A stretch of 64,000 bases of DNA. Origin: Streptomyces roseolilacinus (GTDB lineage: Bacteria > Actinomycetota > Actinomycetes > Streptomycetales > Streptomycetaceae). The DNA lies in the NCBI RefSeq assembly GCF_014649335.1, contig NZ_BMSV01000001.1, positions 682,001 to 746,000 on the forward strand, in the 5' to 3' direction. How positions within the stretch are numbered: the stretch's first letter is position 1; each line of letters starts with the position of its first letter. The position numbers and the translations under genes were made by a program. The notes beneath the pieces were generated by a model, which was not told the DNA's origin, ran no database searches, and was given only the letters and a program-made list of their open reading frames with translations. Below are positions 39,868-47,988 of the stretch, piece by piece.

Positions 39868-40512
39868 TCAGGCCCCCTTGGCCGCGGTACGGACCAGGAC
39901 GAGGCCGCCGTTCGGACCAGGAACCGCGCCCTTGATGAGCAGCAGACCCTTCTCCGCGTCAACGGCGTGGACGGTCAGGTTCTGGGTGGTGACCCGCTCG
40001 TTGCCCATGCGGCCCGCCATGCGGAGGCCCTTGAACACGCGGCCCGGGGTGGCGCAGCCACCGATGGAACCGGGCGAGCGGTGCTTGCGCTGGGTACCGT
40101 GACCGGCGCCCAGACCACGGAAGTTGTGGCGCTTCATGACACCGGCGAAGCCCTTGCCCTTGCTCTTGCCGGTGACGTCGACCTTGACGCCGGCCTCGAA
40201 GACCGCAGCGGTGATCTCCTGGCCGAGGGTGTACTCGGAGGCGTCAGCGGTGCGGATCTCCACCAGGTGGCGGCGCGGGGTGACGTCGGCCTTGGCGAAG
40301 TGGCCCTTGAGGGGCTTGTTCACCTTGCGCGGGTCGATCTCGCCGAAGGCGATCTGGACCGACTCGTAGCCGTCGTTGTCGTTCGTGCGGACCTGGGTGA
40401 CGACGCAGGGACCGGCCTTGACGACGGTCACCGGGACGACCCGGTTGTTCTCGTCCCAGACCTGGGTCATGCCGAGCTTCTCGCCCAGGACGCCCTTAAT
40501 GTTCTTAGCCAT
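39868..40512 (-). CDS. rplC: 50S ribosomal protein L3
   Basis: 214 residues: [21 protein letters not shown], and [32 protein letters not shown] in the core near the peptidyl-transferase centre. Start fixed by homology; longer frames upstream are spurious. Confidence 0.98.
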   Translation of the reverse strand: MAKNIKGVLGEKLGMTQVWDENNRVVPVTVVKAGPCVVTQVRTNDNDGYESVQIAFGEIDPRKVNKPLKGHFAKADVTPRRHLVEIRTADASEYTLGQEITAAVFEAGVKVDVTGKSKGKGFAGVMKRHNFRGLGAGHGTQRKHRSPGSIGGCATPGRVFKGLRMAGRMGNERVTTQNLTVHAVDAEKGLLLIKGAVPGPNGGLVLVRTAAKGA

Positions 40513-40525
40513 CTCGCGCGTCACC

Positions 40526-40834
40526 TCAGAGCTTGATCTCGATGTCGACGCCGGCCGGCAGGTCGAGGCGCATGAGCGAGTCAACCGTCTTCGGCGTGGG
40601 GTCGAGGATGTCGATGAGGCGCTTGTGCGTGCGCATCTCGAAGTGCTCGCGCGAGTCCTTGTACTTGTGCGGCGACTTGATGACGCAGTACACGTTCTTC
40701 TCAGTGGGCAGCGGCACCGGGCCCGCGACCGACGCACCAGTGCGGGTCACCGTCTCGACGATCTTCTTCGCCGAGGAGTCGATGACCTCGTGGTCGTAGG
40801 CCTTGAGCCGGATGCGGATCTTCTGTCCCGCCAT
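40526..40834 (-). CDS. rpsJ: 30S ribosomal protein S10
   Basis: 102 residues, [45 protein letters not shown]. Also the NusE antitermination factor. First gene of the S10 operon, with a ~350-nt leader that contains a conserved hairpin element. Confidence 0.98.
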   Translation of the reverse strand: MAGQKIRIRLKAYDHEVIDSSAKKIVETVTRTGASVAGPVPLPTEKNVYCVIKSPHKYKDSREHFEMRTHKRLIDILDPTPKTVDSLMRLDLPAGVDIEIKL

Positions 40835-40893
40835 GGCTACTCAGTAGTCCTGTCTCTCGTAACGCTCTGGAACCTGGTGAGCTTCTGTCTTCT

Positions 40894-40918
40894 CCGACCC
40901 ACGCGGTCGGGCGTGTCG
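40894..40918 (-). promoter_or_regulatory. Conserved leader hairpin upstream of rpsJ
   Basis: On the transcript the core is CCGACCGCGTGGGTCGG, a 6-bp stem with a GCGTG loop, ending 59 nt before the rpsJ ATG. The same 25-nt block with one change occurs before rpsL (62485-62509). Confidence 0.75.
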
Positions 40919-41190
40919 CACTCCCTCTACGAAGATCTCCCGAAGGATTTCCCAACCAAGGGGGTGCGGGCCTGGGACCGCGGTCCGGGGGAAGACACCC
41001 ACCGGGTGCCTGGTAGGCGCCCCGCTGACACTTCCCGGAAGATTCCCGTACGTCCGCCCCACGCAGGGACGACGAGTACTGTGGGACTCGCTTCCGGTCC
41101 TCCCGGCGGGAGGCGCGCAGCATCGGCACGCAACCGAGCAACCCGGACAGTCTGCCACACGTGGCACTGCGTGCGCCAATCGAGCCGAAG

Positions 41191-41218
41191 AGAATACCCC
41201 GGCGGCGGTATCGATCAA
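41191..41218 (-). promoter_or_regulatory. S10 operon promoter
   Basis: Minus strand TTGATC, 16 bp, TATTCT. Predicts transcription start near 41184 and a leader of about 350 nt. Confidence 0.65.
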
Positions 41219-41535
41219 ACCGGCGCGCGCGGGCGGGCGCCCGCGAGGCGGGCCCGCGAGGCCCGTGCGGGAGGGGACACCCCGGGCTCGTACGGCAGCG
41301 TAGCGCCCGCTTCCGCCGGGGGGCCTGACCCCGGCGCCGTCGGCCCGACCGGTGCTCCGCGGCCGCTTCCGCCCCTGGCGGCCGGCCCCGCGCCGTACCC
41401 GGCACCGGGGGCGGGCCGGTGGGCCTGTATCGAACGCGTGTACCCGACGCCGGTGGGTGGGGTCGGGTGACCCTCCCCGACAGGGAAGCGGACACCCCGC
41501 GCGGTCGACCGGGCACGGGACATCCGCGGATACCG

Positions 41536-41745
41536 TCAGTGTCGCGACGCATACCCCACGAAGCCGACCCATGCGCGGAGCACGACGGCCAGCCGGGGGC
41601 CGTCGATGTCCTTGGAGTCACGGATGTGGACGGCGCCAGGGGCGATGGCGACCTCGACGCAGTCGGCGTCATTGCCACTGCTGCTGTAGCTGCTCTTGGT
41701 CCACTCCAGCGAGGAGCCGCACTCGGCAGAGGTGTCAATGCTCAT
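41536..41745 (-). CDS. DUF397 domain protein
   Basis: 69 residues dominated by the DUF397 fold: EWTKSSYSSSGNDADCVEVAI, then VHIRDSKDIDGPRL. In Streptomyces these small proteins are encoded next to XRE-family regulators with a DUF5753 C-terminus (WhiJ-like, Scr1/Scr2 pairs), which they antagonise or modulate. The ATG overlaps the regulator's stop as ATGA, so the two are coupled. Confidence 0.93.
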   Translation of the reverse strand: MSIDTSAECGSSLEWTKSSYSSSGNDADCVEVAIAPGAVHIRDSKDIDGPRLAVVLRAWVGFVGYASRH

Positions 41746-42662
41746 GTTTCTCCCAGCACTCGCTTGATGAAGGCCAGCGTCTCCCGCGGGGTGAGAGCCT
41801 GCGCGCGGATCGTGCCATAGCGCAGTTCCAGGATCTGCATCTGCTTCGGATCCGACACCACGCGACCGTTGAACGCCCCGTCAGAGCGCCCGATCGCCGT
41901 ACCGTCCACGAACTTCAGCACTTCGATCCCCCCGCCCAATCCAGGGTGGATCTCAACGTTCGTCAGCATCACCTGGAGCGATACGCTGCGCAACTGGCCG
42001 ATCTCCAGCAGGCGTTCGAGCTGCCGATGCCACTCCATTCTGCCTCCGATCGGCCGTCGCAGCGCTGCCTCTTCCAAGACGAAGCTGAGAGAGGGAGACG
42101 GCGTCCGGTCGAAGACGGAGCGCCTGGCCATGCGGCCCGCCACCCCTCGCTCCACCTCGTCCCGCGAGTACGGCGGCTGTCGGGTTTCCAGCAGGACCCG
42201 CGCGTGCCCCTCCGTCTGCAGCAGGCCGTGGATCCCGTGGCTGGCGTACACGCCGATCTCGACCGCCCTGGCCTCCAGCTTCGCCAGCTCCCGCACCTTC
42301 TTTGGATACCGGACCTCCTCCACGTCCCTCTTCATCGCGGCGATCAGGCCCCCCGCCTTCAAGGCCCTGTCCGCCTTGTCCAGGTACTCGGGCCTGGGGA
42401 TCCGCTTGCCCGCCTCCACCTTGTAGACCAGGTCCTCGCCGTACCCGATCAGACGGCCGAACTCCGCCGCCCTCAGGCCGGCGGCCTCCCGACGGAGCTT
42501 GAGCTGACGCCCCACCGTCGCGACCACCGCCGCGCCCGACTCGTCGTCCGGGTCCACCTCCCAGCCCGGCTCGTCCCCGTCCTCCGCGGGCCGCCGCACC
42601 CCGTTCACTTCCGTCGCCAACCGCTTCGCCTCCCCTGTGCCACTGCGACCGCGCGCCCTCAC
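41742..42662 (-). CDS. XRE-family regulator with DUF5753 (WhiJ-like)
   Basis: 306 residues with GTG start. The helix-turn-helix (about 50-105) is VGRQLKLRREAAGLRAAEFGRLIGYGEDLVYKVEAGKRIP. The C-terminal DUF5753 region (about 125-300) contains ARAVEIGVYASHGIHGLLQTEGHARVLL. Precedes and overlaps its DUF397 partner, and is divergent from a HATPase gene 60 bp away: the three-gene arrangement repeated many times in Streptomyces genomes. Such units affect development and antibiotic production in studied cases. Confidence 0.93.
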   Translation of the reverse strand: MRARGRSGTGEAKRLATEVNGVRRPAEDGDEPGWEVDPDDESGAAVVATVGRQLKLRREAAGLRAAEFGRLIGYGEDLVYKVEAGKRIPRPEYLDKADRALKAGGLIAAMKRDVEEVRYPKKVRELAKLEARAVEIGVYASHGIHGLLQTEGHARVLLETRQPPYSRDEVERGVAGRMARRSVFDRTPSPSLSFVLEEAALRRPIGGRMEWHRQLERLLEIGQLRSVSLQVMLTNVEIHPGLGGGIEVLKFVDGTAIGRSDGAFNGRVVSDPKQMQILELRYGTIRAQALTPRETLAFIKRVLGET

Positions 42663-42721
42663 CCGTGTCCCGTGGACAGTTCCCTACAGGGGGCGGGGCG
42701 CCACGGAAAGTGACTGTACGC

Positions 42722-43327
42722 ATGCGGGGAATCACTGGTCGCCACATGCGAGAGGGGGCCACGATCCGTGACATGGACCACAGCGATACTCAACCGCTTG
42801 CGGGAGTACGGGACTTCGGCATGCAGCTGCACCCCTCCCGGGCGGGGGCCCGGCTCGCGCGGGAGCTCGCCGCCCTGTGGTTGCGCGGTCACGACGCGAC
42901 ACGGGGCGTGGCCGGCGACACCCTCCAGGTCGTCGCGGAACTCGCCGCCAACGCGGCTCTGCACGGCCGGGTACCGGGGCGGGCCTTCCTGCTCGCCCTG
43001 CGCCTCACCGACGCGGACCGCGTCCTGCGCGTCGAGGTGACCGACACGCGTGCCGAGCGGGTGCCCGCCTCCTCGCCCCGGGTCCCTCCCGACGGCAGCG
43101 AGAGCGGACGCGGGCTGCTGATCGTCGACGCCCTGGCCGACCGGTGGGGCGTCGTGGAGGGGCCGGTGCCGCGCAAGACGGTGTGGGCCGAGCTGGACCT
43201 CGTGCCGGAACACGAGCGACCCCGTTCCGGTGGGCCCGGTGGTCCTTCCCAAGGAACGGACGAAGGGAAAGAACCCTTCCCAGCCCCGCCCCGCCCACCC
43301 CGCGGGCGGTCTCACCCTGTCGAGTGA
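42722..43327 (+). CDS. ATP-binding protein of the RsbW-like HATPase family
   Basis: 201 residues if started at the first good ATG (MRGITG); ATGs at 42746 and 42773 are alternatives, as none has a strong ribosome-binding site. Histidine-kinase-type ATPase motifs are VVAELAANAALHGRV (N box) and GRGLLIVDALADRWGV (G1), with KTVWAEL at the end of the core. No receiver or His-phosphorylation domain. It is divergent from the XRE/DUF397 pair, its usual companion. A Pro/Gly-rich C-terminal tail follows the core. Confidence 0.87.
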   Translation: MRGITGRHMREGATIRDMDHSDTQPLAGVRDFGMQLHPSRAGARLARELAALWLRGHDATRGVAGDTLQVVAELAANAALHGRVPGRAFLLALRLTDADRVLRVEVTDTRAERVPASSPRVPPDGSESGRGLLIVDALADRWGVVEGPVPRKTVWAELDLVPEHERPRSGGPGGPSQGTDEGKEPFPAPPRPPRGRSHPVE

Positions 43328-43466
43328 ACCTGGTCAAACCGGCTGGTCGAACGCAGGGGTGCGCGTTCTACGCTCACCGCGACACCACCGCGCATATGCG
43401 TCGGCCCCCGCCGGGATTCGCACTCCCAGGCGAGGGCCTGACCACGAGGAAGAAGAGACCTTCCTG

Positions 43467-44462
43467 ATGGATGCTCAGCACCCTAGCGTGCCCTCGCACG
43501 CCTCGCTCCGGGTTGCCGGAAAGCGGCCCGCACACCACTCGTCCGGGGTCGTCCACGTCAACACCCGGCACACCAGCCGCTTCACCGTGATCGGCAACCA
43601 CCTCGCCCAGCACGAGCAGTTATCGCTCCTCGCCATCGGGCTCGCCGTGCACATCCAGTCACTGCCGACCGGAGCCCGCGTCGACATCAAGACCCTCGCC
43701 GCCCGCTTCCCCGAGGGCGCCCAGCGGATCGCGGGCGCCCTGCGCGAACTGGAGGCCCACGGCTACCTGCGGCGCGTACGGGAGCGCGCCCCCGACGGAC
43801 GGATCACCACCCGGACGCTCTCCTGCAACCAGCCCTCCCCCGGCGGCCGGGCGCCGCAGACCGACGCCCCCGTGGCACCATCGCCCGGCCCGCAGCGCGG
43901 CACGGTCCTGCGGGGCGGTGCGGGCCCGGAACACGGCACGGTCCCGGAGCGCTCCGCGGACCCGGAGCGCGGTACGGCTCCGCAGAGCGGCGCGGGCCCG
44001 CAGTGCGGCGGGAAGCCCGCCCGGCCGCCCCGCCGGACGCCCGCGCCGCTGCGCGTACCGCAGCCCGCCCACCCCGCCCCGGCCCTCCTCCGGGCCGCGA
44101 CCGAGCTGCTCGCCGGGCTGCACCGCCACGACCCGCGCCTGCTGCTGTCCGCCCGCGACACCGAGCACCTCGCTCCCGGCGTCGCCGCCTGGCTGGAGCG
44201 GGACGCCGGCCCCGAGGGCGTACGGCACGCCCTGACCGCGCACCTGCCGCCGGAACCGCTGCGCCGCCCGGCCGCGTTCCTGGCCCACCGGCTCACCGCC
44301 GAGCTCCCACCGCCCGCCGCGTCCCCCGCCCGCACGGCGCACCCGCTCCGGAACTGCGACCGCTGCGACCGCGCGTTCCGCGCACCCGAACCGGGAGTGT
44401 GCGGCGGCTGCCGCGCCTCCGCCACATCCGAACAGGAGACCCGTGGTCAGCTCACCCCATGA
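43467..44462 (+). CDS. Winged-helix HTH protein with 12-residue repeats
   Basis: 331 residues. An N-terminal conserved block (about 12-125) contains THTSRFTV-type sequence NTRHTSRFTVIGNHLAQHEQLSL and a winged helix (GARVDIKTLAARFPEGAQRIAGALRELEAHGYLRRVRE). The middle (141-181) has three and a half 12-residue repeats (GPQRGTVLRGGA type). The C-terminal half is Pro-rich and ends in a CxxC...CxxC pair (CDRCDRAFRAPEPGVCGGC), a possible zinc ribbon. The family is common in Streptomyces with unknown target. The next gene starts inside its last 20 bp. Confidence 0.85.
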   Translation: MDAQHPSVPSHASLRVAGKRPAHHSSGVVHVNTRHTSRFTVIGNHLAQHEQLSLLAIGLAVHIQSLPTGARVDIKTLAARFPEGAQRIAGALRELEAHGYLRRVRERAPDGRITTRTLSCNQPSPGGRAPQTDAPVAPSPGPQRGTVLRGGAGPEHGTVPERSADPERGTAPQSGAGPQCGGKPARPPRRTPAPLRVPQPAHPAPALLRAATELLAGLHRHDPRLLLSARDTEHLAPGVAAWLERDAGPEGVRHALTAHLPPEPLRRPAAFLAHRLTAELPPPAASPARTAHPLRNCDRCDRAFRAPEPGVCGGCRASATSEQETRGQLTP

Positions 44463-45303
44463 GGCGATGCACCGCATCTTCCAGGAGTATCCGGAACTCT
44501 TCTCCCGGGTCTCCGAGGTGCTCGGCGTCGACCTCCCCCACCCCACCTCGGTGGAGGCCCTGCCCACCGACCTCACCGAGGCCCGGCCCGTCGAACGCCG
44601 CGTCGACACCCTGCTGCGCTTCGAGACCGCGGCGGACGGCGGCTTCCTCGTCGCCGTCGAGGCACAGGGCAGGAAGGACCCGGCGAAACCCGGCAGCTGG
44701 GCTTACTACTGCGCGTACCTGCACGAGAAGTACGGGCTGCCGCCCCTGCTGCTCGTCGTCTGCCAGGACCGGGCGACGGCCGAGTGGGCCTCACGGCCCG
44801 TACGGATCGGCCCGCGCGGGTGGCCCACCCTCACCCTGCGCCCCCTCGTGGCCGGACCGCACAACATGCCCGTGATCAGTGACGCGGTCGAGGCCCGGAA
44901 GGACCTCGCGCTCGCCACGTTGTCCGCGATCACGCACGCGTGCGACCCGGAGGTCGGTGTGATACTGAAAGCTCTGTCCACCGCGCTGCGGGACATGCCC
45001 GAAGACCTCGTCAACCCCGTCGTCGAATTCACCGCACAGGGCCTGGGCAACCGCCCGGCCGCGCACATCTGGAGGAACCTGGTGGCCGTGGATCTCTCCT
45101 TCTACACGTCGCCCCTTTCCGACGGCATCCGTGCCGAGAGCCGCGCTGAAGACATCCTGTTCGTCCTGGAGAAGCGCGGCGTCACGATCCCTGACGACGT
45201 CCGCGAGCGCGTGAACGGCTGCGAGGACCCGGAGATCATGCGCTCCTGGCTCGCGCGCGCCCTCACCGCCGCCACCGCCGAGGAGATCTTCGGCGACGCG
45301 TGA
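44443..45303 (+). CDS. Rpn/PD-(D/E)XK-like protein
   Basis: 286 residues from GTG. The region ERRVDTLLRFE...FLVAVEAQGRKD carries the D-x(n)-E-x-Q-x-x-K arrangement of Rpn-type PD-(D/E)XK nucleases (Asp 55, Glu 73, Gln 75, Lys 78), followed by WAYYCAYLHEKYGLPPLLLVVCQD. The C-terminal helical part ends WLARALTAATAEEIFGDA. The family occurs in dozens of copies in Streptomyces. Its start overlaps the HTH gene by 20 bp, so the two are coupled. Nuclease activity is inferred from motif only. Confidence 0.75.
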   Translation: MVSSPHEAMHRIFQEYPELFSRVSEVLGVDLPHPTSVEALPTDLTEARPVERRVDTLLRFETAADGGFLVAVEAQGRKDPAKPGSWAYYCAYLHEKYGLPPLLLVVCQDRATAEWASRPVRIGPRGWPTLTLRPLVAGPHNMPVISDAVEARKDLALATLSAITHACDPEVGVILKALSTALRDMPEDLVNPVVEFTAQGLGNRPAAHIWRNLVAVDLSFYTSPLSDGIRAESRAEDILFVLEKRGVTIPDDVRERVNGCEDPEIMRSWLARALTAATAEEIFGDA

Positions 45304-45322
45304 CCACCGTCCCCCGGGCCCG

Positions 45323-45350
45323 GACCCGGCGCGGGGCGCGCGGCCGGGTC
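45323..45350. terminator. Possible terminator after the Rpn-like gene
   Basis: 8-bp stem GACCCGGC/GCCGGGTC with a 12-nt GC-rich loop between convergent genes; it touches the stop of the minus-strand regulator. Confidence 0.4.
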
Positions 45351-46308
45351 ACCGGCGCGCGGCCCGCTCCATCCGGGGGGCCAGGCCGTCCAGGAGGGCG
45401 GTGAGGCCCAGGTCGAAGAGGGCGTCCAGGTCCAGGTCGTACTCGCCGTTCTCCAGGGCGCCCAGGGTGCGGGCGAAGGAGGGGTAGCGGCCCGACGCGG
45501 CCAGGGCGCCGAGGGCCGAGCGCTGGGTGTCCATCCACTCGTCGTCCGTCTTGCCGGTGGCCGCCTCCGCCTGGGCCTCGCGCTCCAGGGTGACCGCCAC
45601 GCCCTGGACGTGGGTGAAGACCAGCAGCTGGACGTCCATCCGCGTCACCGCGTCCAGTCCCCGGTCCTCCAGGGCGGCGAGCAGCCACTCGCCGTGGACC
45701 AGCACGTTCGGGAGCACCAGGGGGCGGGTGAGCGGGCTGACGTGGGCGAGCCACGGGTGGCGGCGGTGGAGGCGCCAGAGCGTGCGGGCGCCGAGCTCCA
45801 GGCGGGCGCGCCAGCCGGGCGGGGGCGGGTCGGGGTAGCCGAGTTCCCCGTACGCGGCGTCGGCCATCAGGGACACGAGCCGGCCCTTCCCGCCGACGTG
45901 GCGGTACGGGGACATCGCCGCCACGCCCAGCCGGGCGGCGACCCCGCGCATGGACAGGGCGGCCAGGCCCTCGGTGTCGGCGATCTCGATGGCGGCGCGC
46001 ACGACGCGCTCGCGGGTGAGGTCGGCCTCCCCGGCCCCGTCCGGCCGCCGGTGCGCGGCGGGGGGCTCGGGGGCGGCGCGGCGGCGCGGGGCGACCACCG
46101 TGCCCGCGCGGGGGCGGGTCTCCACGTACCCCTCCAGGCGGAGTTCCGTCAGCGCCTTCGTGGCCGTGGCCAGGGCGACCCCCCACTGCTCCGCCAGCTT
46201 GCGGGTCGAGGGGACGCGGTCGCCGGGGACCAGCTCCCCCTCGGCGATCCGGCGCCGGATGTCCGCCGCGATGCGCCGGTACGGCGGCTCGGTCGTCTCG
46301 TCGGGCAC
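45349..46308 (-). CDS. GntR-TetR fusion transcriptional regulator
   Basis: 319 residues from GTG with GGGGAGGGCC upstream. A GntR-type winged helix (about 8-72: YRRIAADIRRRIAEGELVPGDRVPSTRKLAEQWGV) is followed by a linker and a TetR-type HTH (about 97-142: RERVVRAAIEIADTEGLAALSMRGVAARLGVAAMSPYRHVGGK) and a TetR C-terminal ligand domain. The two-HTH fusion is known in actinobacteria. Likely represses itself and possibly the YVTN gene across the 494-bp divergent gap. Confidence 0.9.
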   Translation of the reverse strand: MPDETTEPPYRRIAADIRRRIAEGELVPGDRVPSTRKLAEQWGVALATATKALTELRLEGYVETRPRAGTVVAPRRRAAPEPPAAHRRPDGAGEADLTRERVVRAAIEIADTEGLAALSMRGVAARLGVAAMSPYRHVGGKGRLVSLMADAAYGELGYPDPPPPGWRARLELGARTLWRLHRRHPWLAHVSPLTRPLVLPNVLVHGEWLLAALEDRGLDAVTRMDVQLLVFTHVQGVAVTLEREAQAEAATGKTDDEWMDTQRSALGALAASGRYPSFARTLGALENGEYDLDLDALFDLGLTALLDGLAPRMERAARR

Positions 46309-46802
46309 GGGCCCTCCCCTTCCCCCTCGGTTCCCCCCGCTGCCGGGCCGCCTCGGCCGGGCTTCCGGACCGAACGCGCCGCCACCAGCGGTCCCGCCGC
46401 CGGTGGGGTCGTCCTCGCGCCGCCCGGACCGGGTACGGGCCGCCAGGGGCCCACCGGCCGCTCGTACCCATCGTCCACGGTCCCCCGGGGCCGGTTCCCA
46501 CCGCCCGGCACGGGCGGGCGCGTGCACCCGGGCGTGCGGTCGGGGCCGGGCGCGGCCCGAGTGGCGGGGTGCGCGGCTCGCGCCGATACTGGGGGCAGAG
46601 TCTGACGTCGGCCACCCGTGCACCGAGGTGGTCGGGTCCCCGCGCCCGCGGTGGTGGGTGGCGCGGAGGAAGCCGACCCTGCGGCCGGCCGGCGGCGACA
46701 CCGCGGAGTACCACCGCTACCGGATCCCTCGAAGCGACGCCCCCACGGACGAGCGGGCCACGCCCCTCCCCGCAAGCCGCTCGATCACGGAGGTCCGTAG
46801 CG
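46309..46802. other. Divergent intergenic region between the fusion regulator and the YVTN gene
   Basis: About 490 bp without a supportable gene. No clear inverted repeat or high-scoring promoter was found by eye; GATACT near 46600 is a possible -10. The only coding hint is a 60-residue frame with no start signals. Confidence 0.5.
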
Positions 46803-47720
46803 ATGAACACCTCCCACACCGCACAGTCGCGTGTCGTGGCCACCATCCCGGTGGGGGTGAGGCCGGTCGGCGTGGCGGTCGACGTCCACGACCGCGTCTT
46901 CGTCACCAACAGCGGTACCCACACCGTGTCGGTGATCGACTCCCGGACCGACACGGTGAGCACCGCCATCGGCGTCGGACCGCGCCCGGAGGGCGTGGCG
47001 ACCGACCCCCAGGTCGGCGTCTGCGTGGCCAACGGCGGCAACGGCACCATGACGGTGATCGACAAGTCCAACATCGTCATCGGCACCGTCGGCATCGGGG
47101 GCCCGCTCCTCCCCTCGTTCACCATGACGGGAGTGGCGGTCGACCACCAGCTGGGCCGCGCCTACGTGGCGAACCGCGGCGGCCGGCGGGTGTGGACGAT
47201 CCGCATCAGCGGCGCGCTGCCCCCCTTCGCCCACGACTTCGTCGAAGTCCCCGACCCCCTCGACGTGGCGGTCGACCCGACGAGCCACCGCGTCTACGTG
47301 ACGCAGCCCGGCCTCCACACGGTCTCGGTGATCGACCCCGCGGACGACGAGGTCGTCAGGGTCATCCCGGTATCGGAGCGGCCCGCCGGCATCGCGGTCG
47401 ACGCCCCGCGGCACCGTGCCTACGTCGCCGGTTCGGGCTCCGCCACGGTGTGCGTGATCGACACCGTCACCGGTGGCGTCACCGGTACCGACGTCGCTCC
47501 GGGGCCCGTCGACGTGGCGGTCGACTCCCGGGGCGACGCCTACGTCACCCAGTCCGACGGCACGGTGACGGTGATCGACGCCGTGTCCCACGGCGTCAGC
47601 GCCACCGTCCCGGTGGGTTCCCACCCGAGGGGCCTGGCCTTCGAACCCCACAGCGGCCGCGTCTACGTCGCCAACAGCGGTGACGGCACCGTGTCGGTGA
47701 TCGATCCGACCGGCGGTTAG
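46803..47720 (+). CDS. Seven-bladed YVTN beta-propeller protein
   Basis: 305 residues made of seven consecutive ~42-residue blades, each with a GVAVD-type strand, YV(A/T)N-type strand and TVSVID-type strand; nothing else is present. No signal peptide or anchor is visible, whereas many YVTN proteins are exported. ATG follows GGAGG by 9 nt. The family includes surface-layer proteins and streptogramin lyase relatives; no lyase catalytic His set was recognised. Most likely a binding scaffold. Confidence 0.85.
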   Translation: MNTSHTAQSRVVATIPVGVRPVGVAVDVHDRVFVTNSGTHTVSVIDSRTDTVSTAIGVGPRPEGVATDPQVGVCVANGGNGTMTVIDKSNIVIGTVGIGGPLLPSFTMTGVAVDHQLGRAYVANRGGRRVWTIRISGALPPFAHDFVEVPDPLDVAVDPTSHRVYVTQPGLHTVSVIDPADDEVVRVIPVSERPAGIAVDAPRHRAYVAGSGSATVCVIDTVTGGVTGTDVAPGPVDVAVDSRGDAYVTQSDGTVTVIDAVSHGVSATVPVGSHPRGLAFEPHSGRVYVANSGDGTVSVIDPTGG

Positions 47721-47988
47721 ACGTCGCCCCGCGGGTCGTTCCCACGAGGTGACCGCTCGGGCCGCCGGCGGCCGGCGGGGGCGGGATCACCGGTGCGCCG
47801 GGAGGGTCCCGGCCCGGACCCCGGCGGACGGGGAGGCCGGCGCGGGCGGTCGTCCCGGCGGGACTCCGCCCGCCGCGCCGCGGCGAGGCGGCCGGTCACA
47901 CCGGCGCGGGCCCGTGTCGTGGCTCCGGCGCCGGTGCGGCCGTGTCCCCCTGGAGGCCGCCCGGGGGGACGTCATCCGTACGGGGGGC

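Larger units (their letters stand above)
40835..41535. other. S10 operon leader and promoter region
   Basis: About 700 bp. From the gene outward: the conserved hairpin element at 40894-40918, a long leader, the promoter at 41191-41218, then about 300 bp of GC-rich DNA up to the DUF397 gene with no convincing gene. Confidence 0.65.

Noticed and set aside
46618..46800. 60-codon plus-strand frame before the YVTN gene
   Set aside because: No start signal and Arg/Pro/Gly-biased composition; likely untranslated leader.
47944..47970. GTCCCCC/GGGGGAC stem downstream of the DUF4232 gene
   Set aside because: Only 7 bp with a 13-nt loop in GC-rich DNA; not distinguishable from chance.
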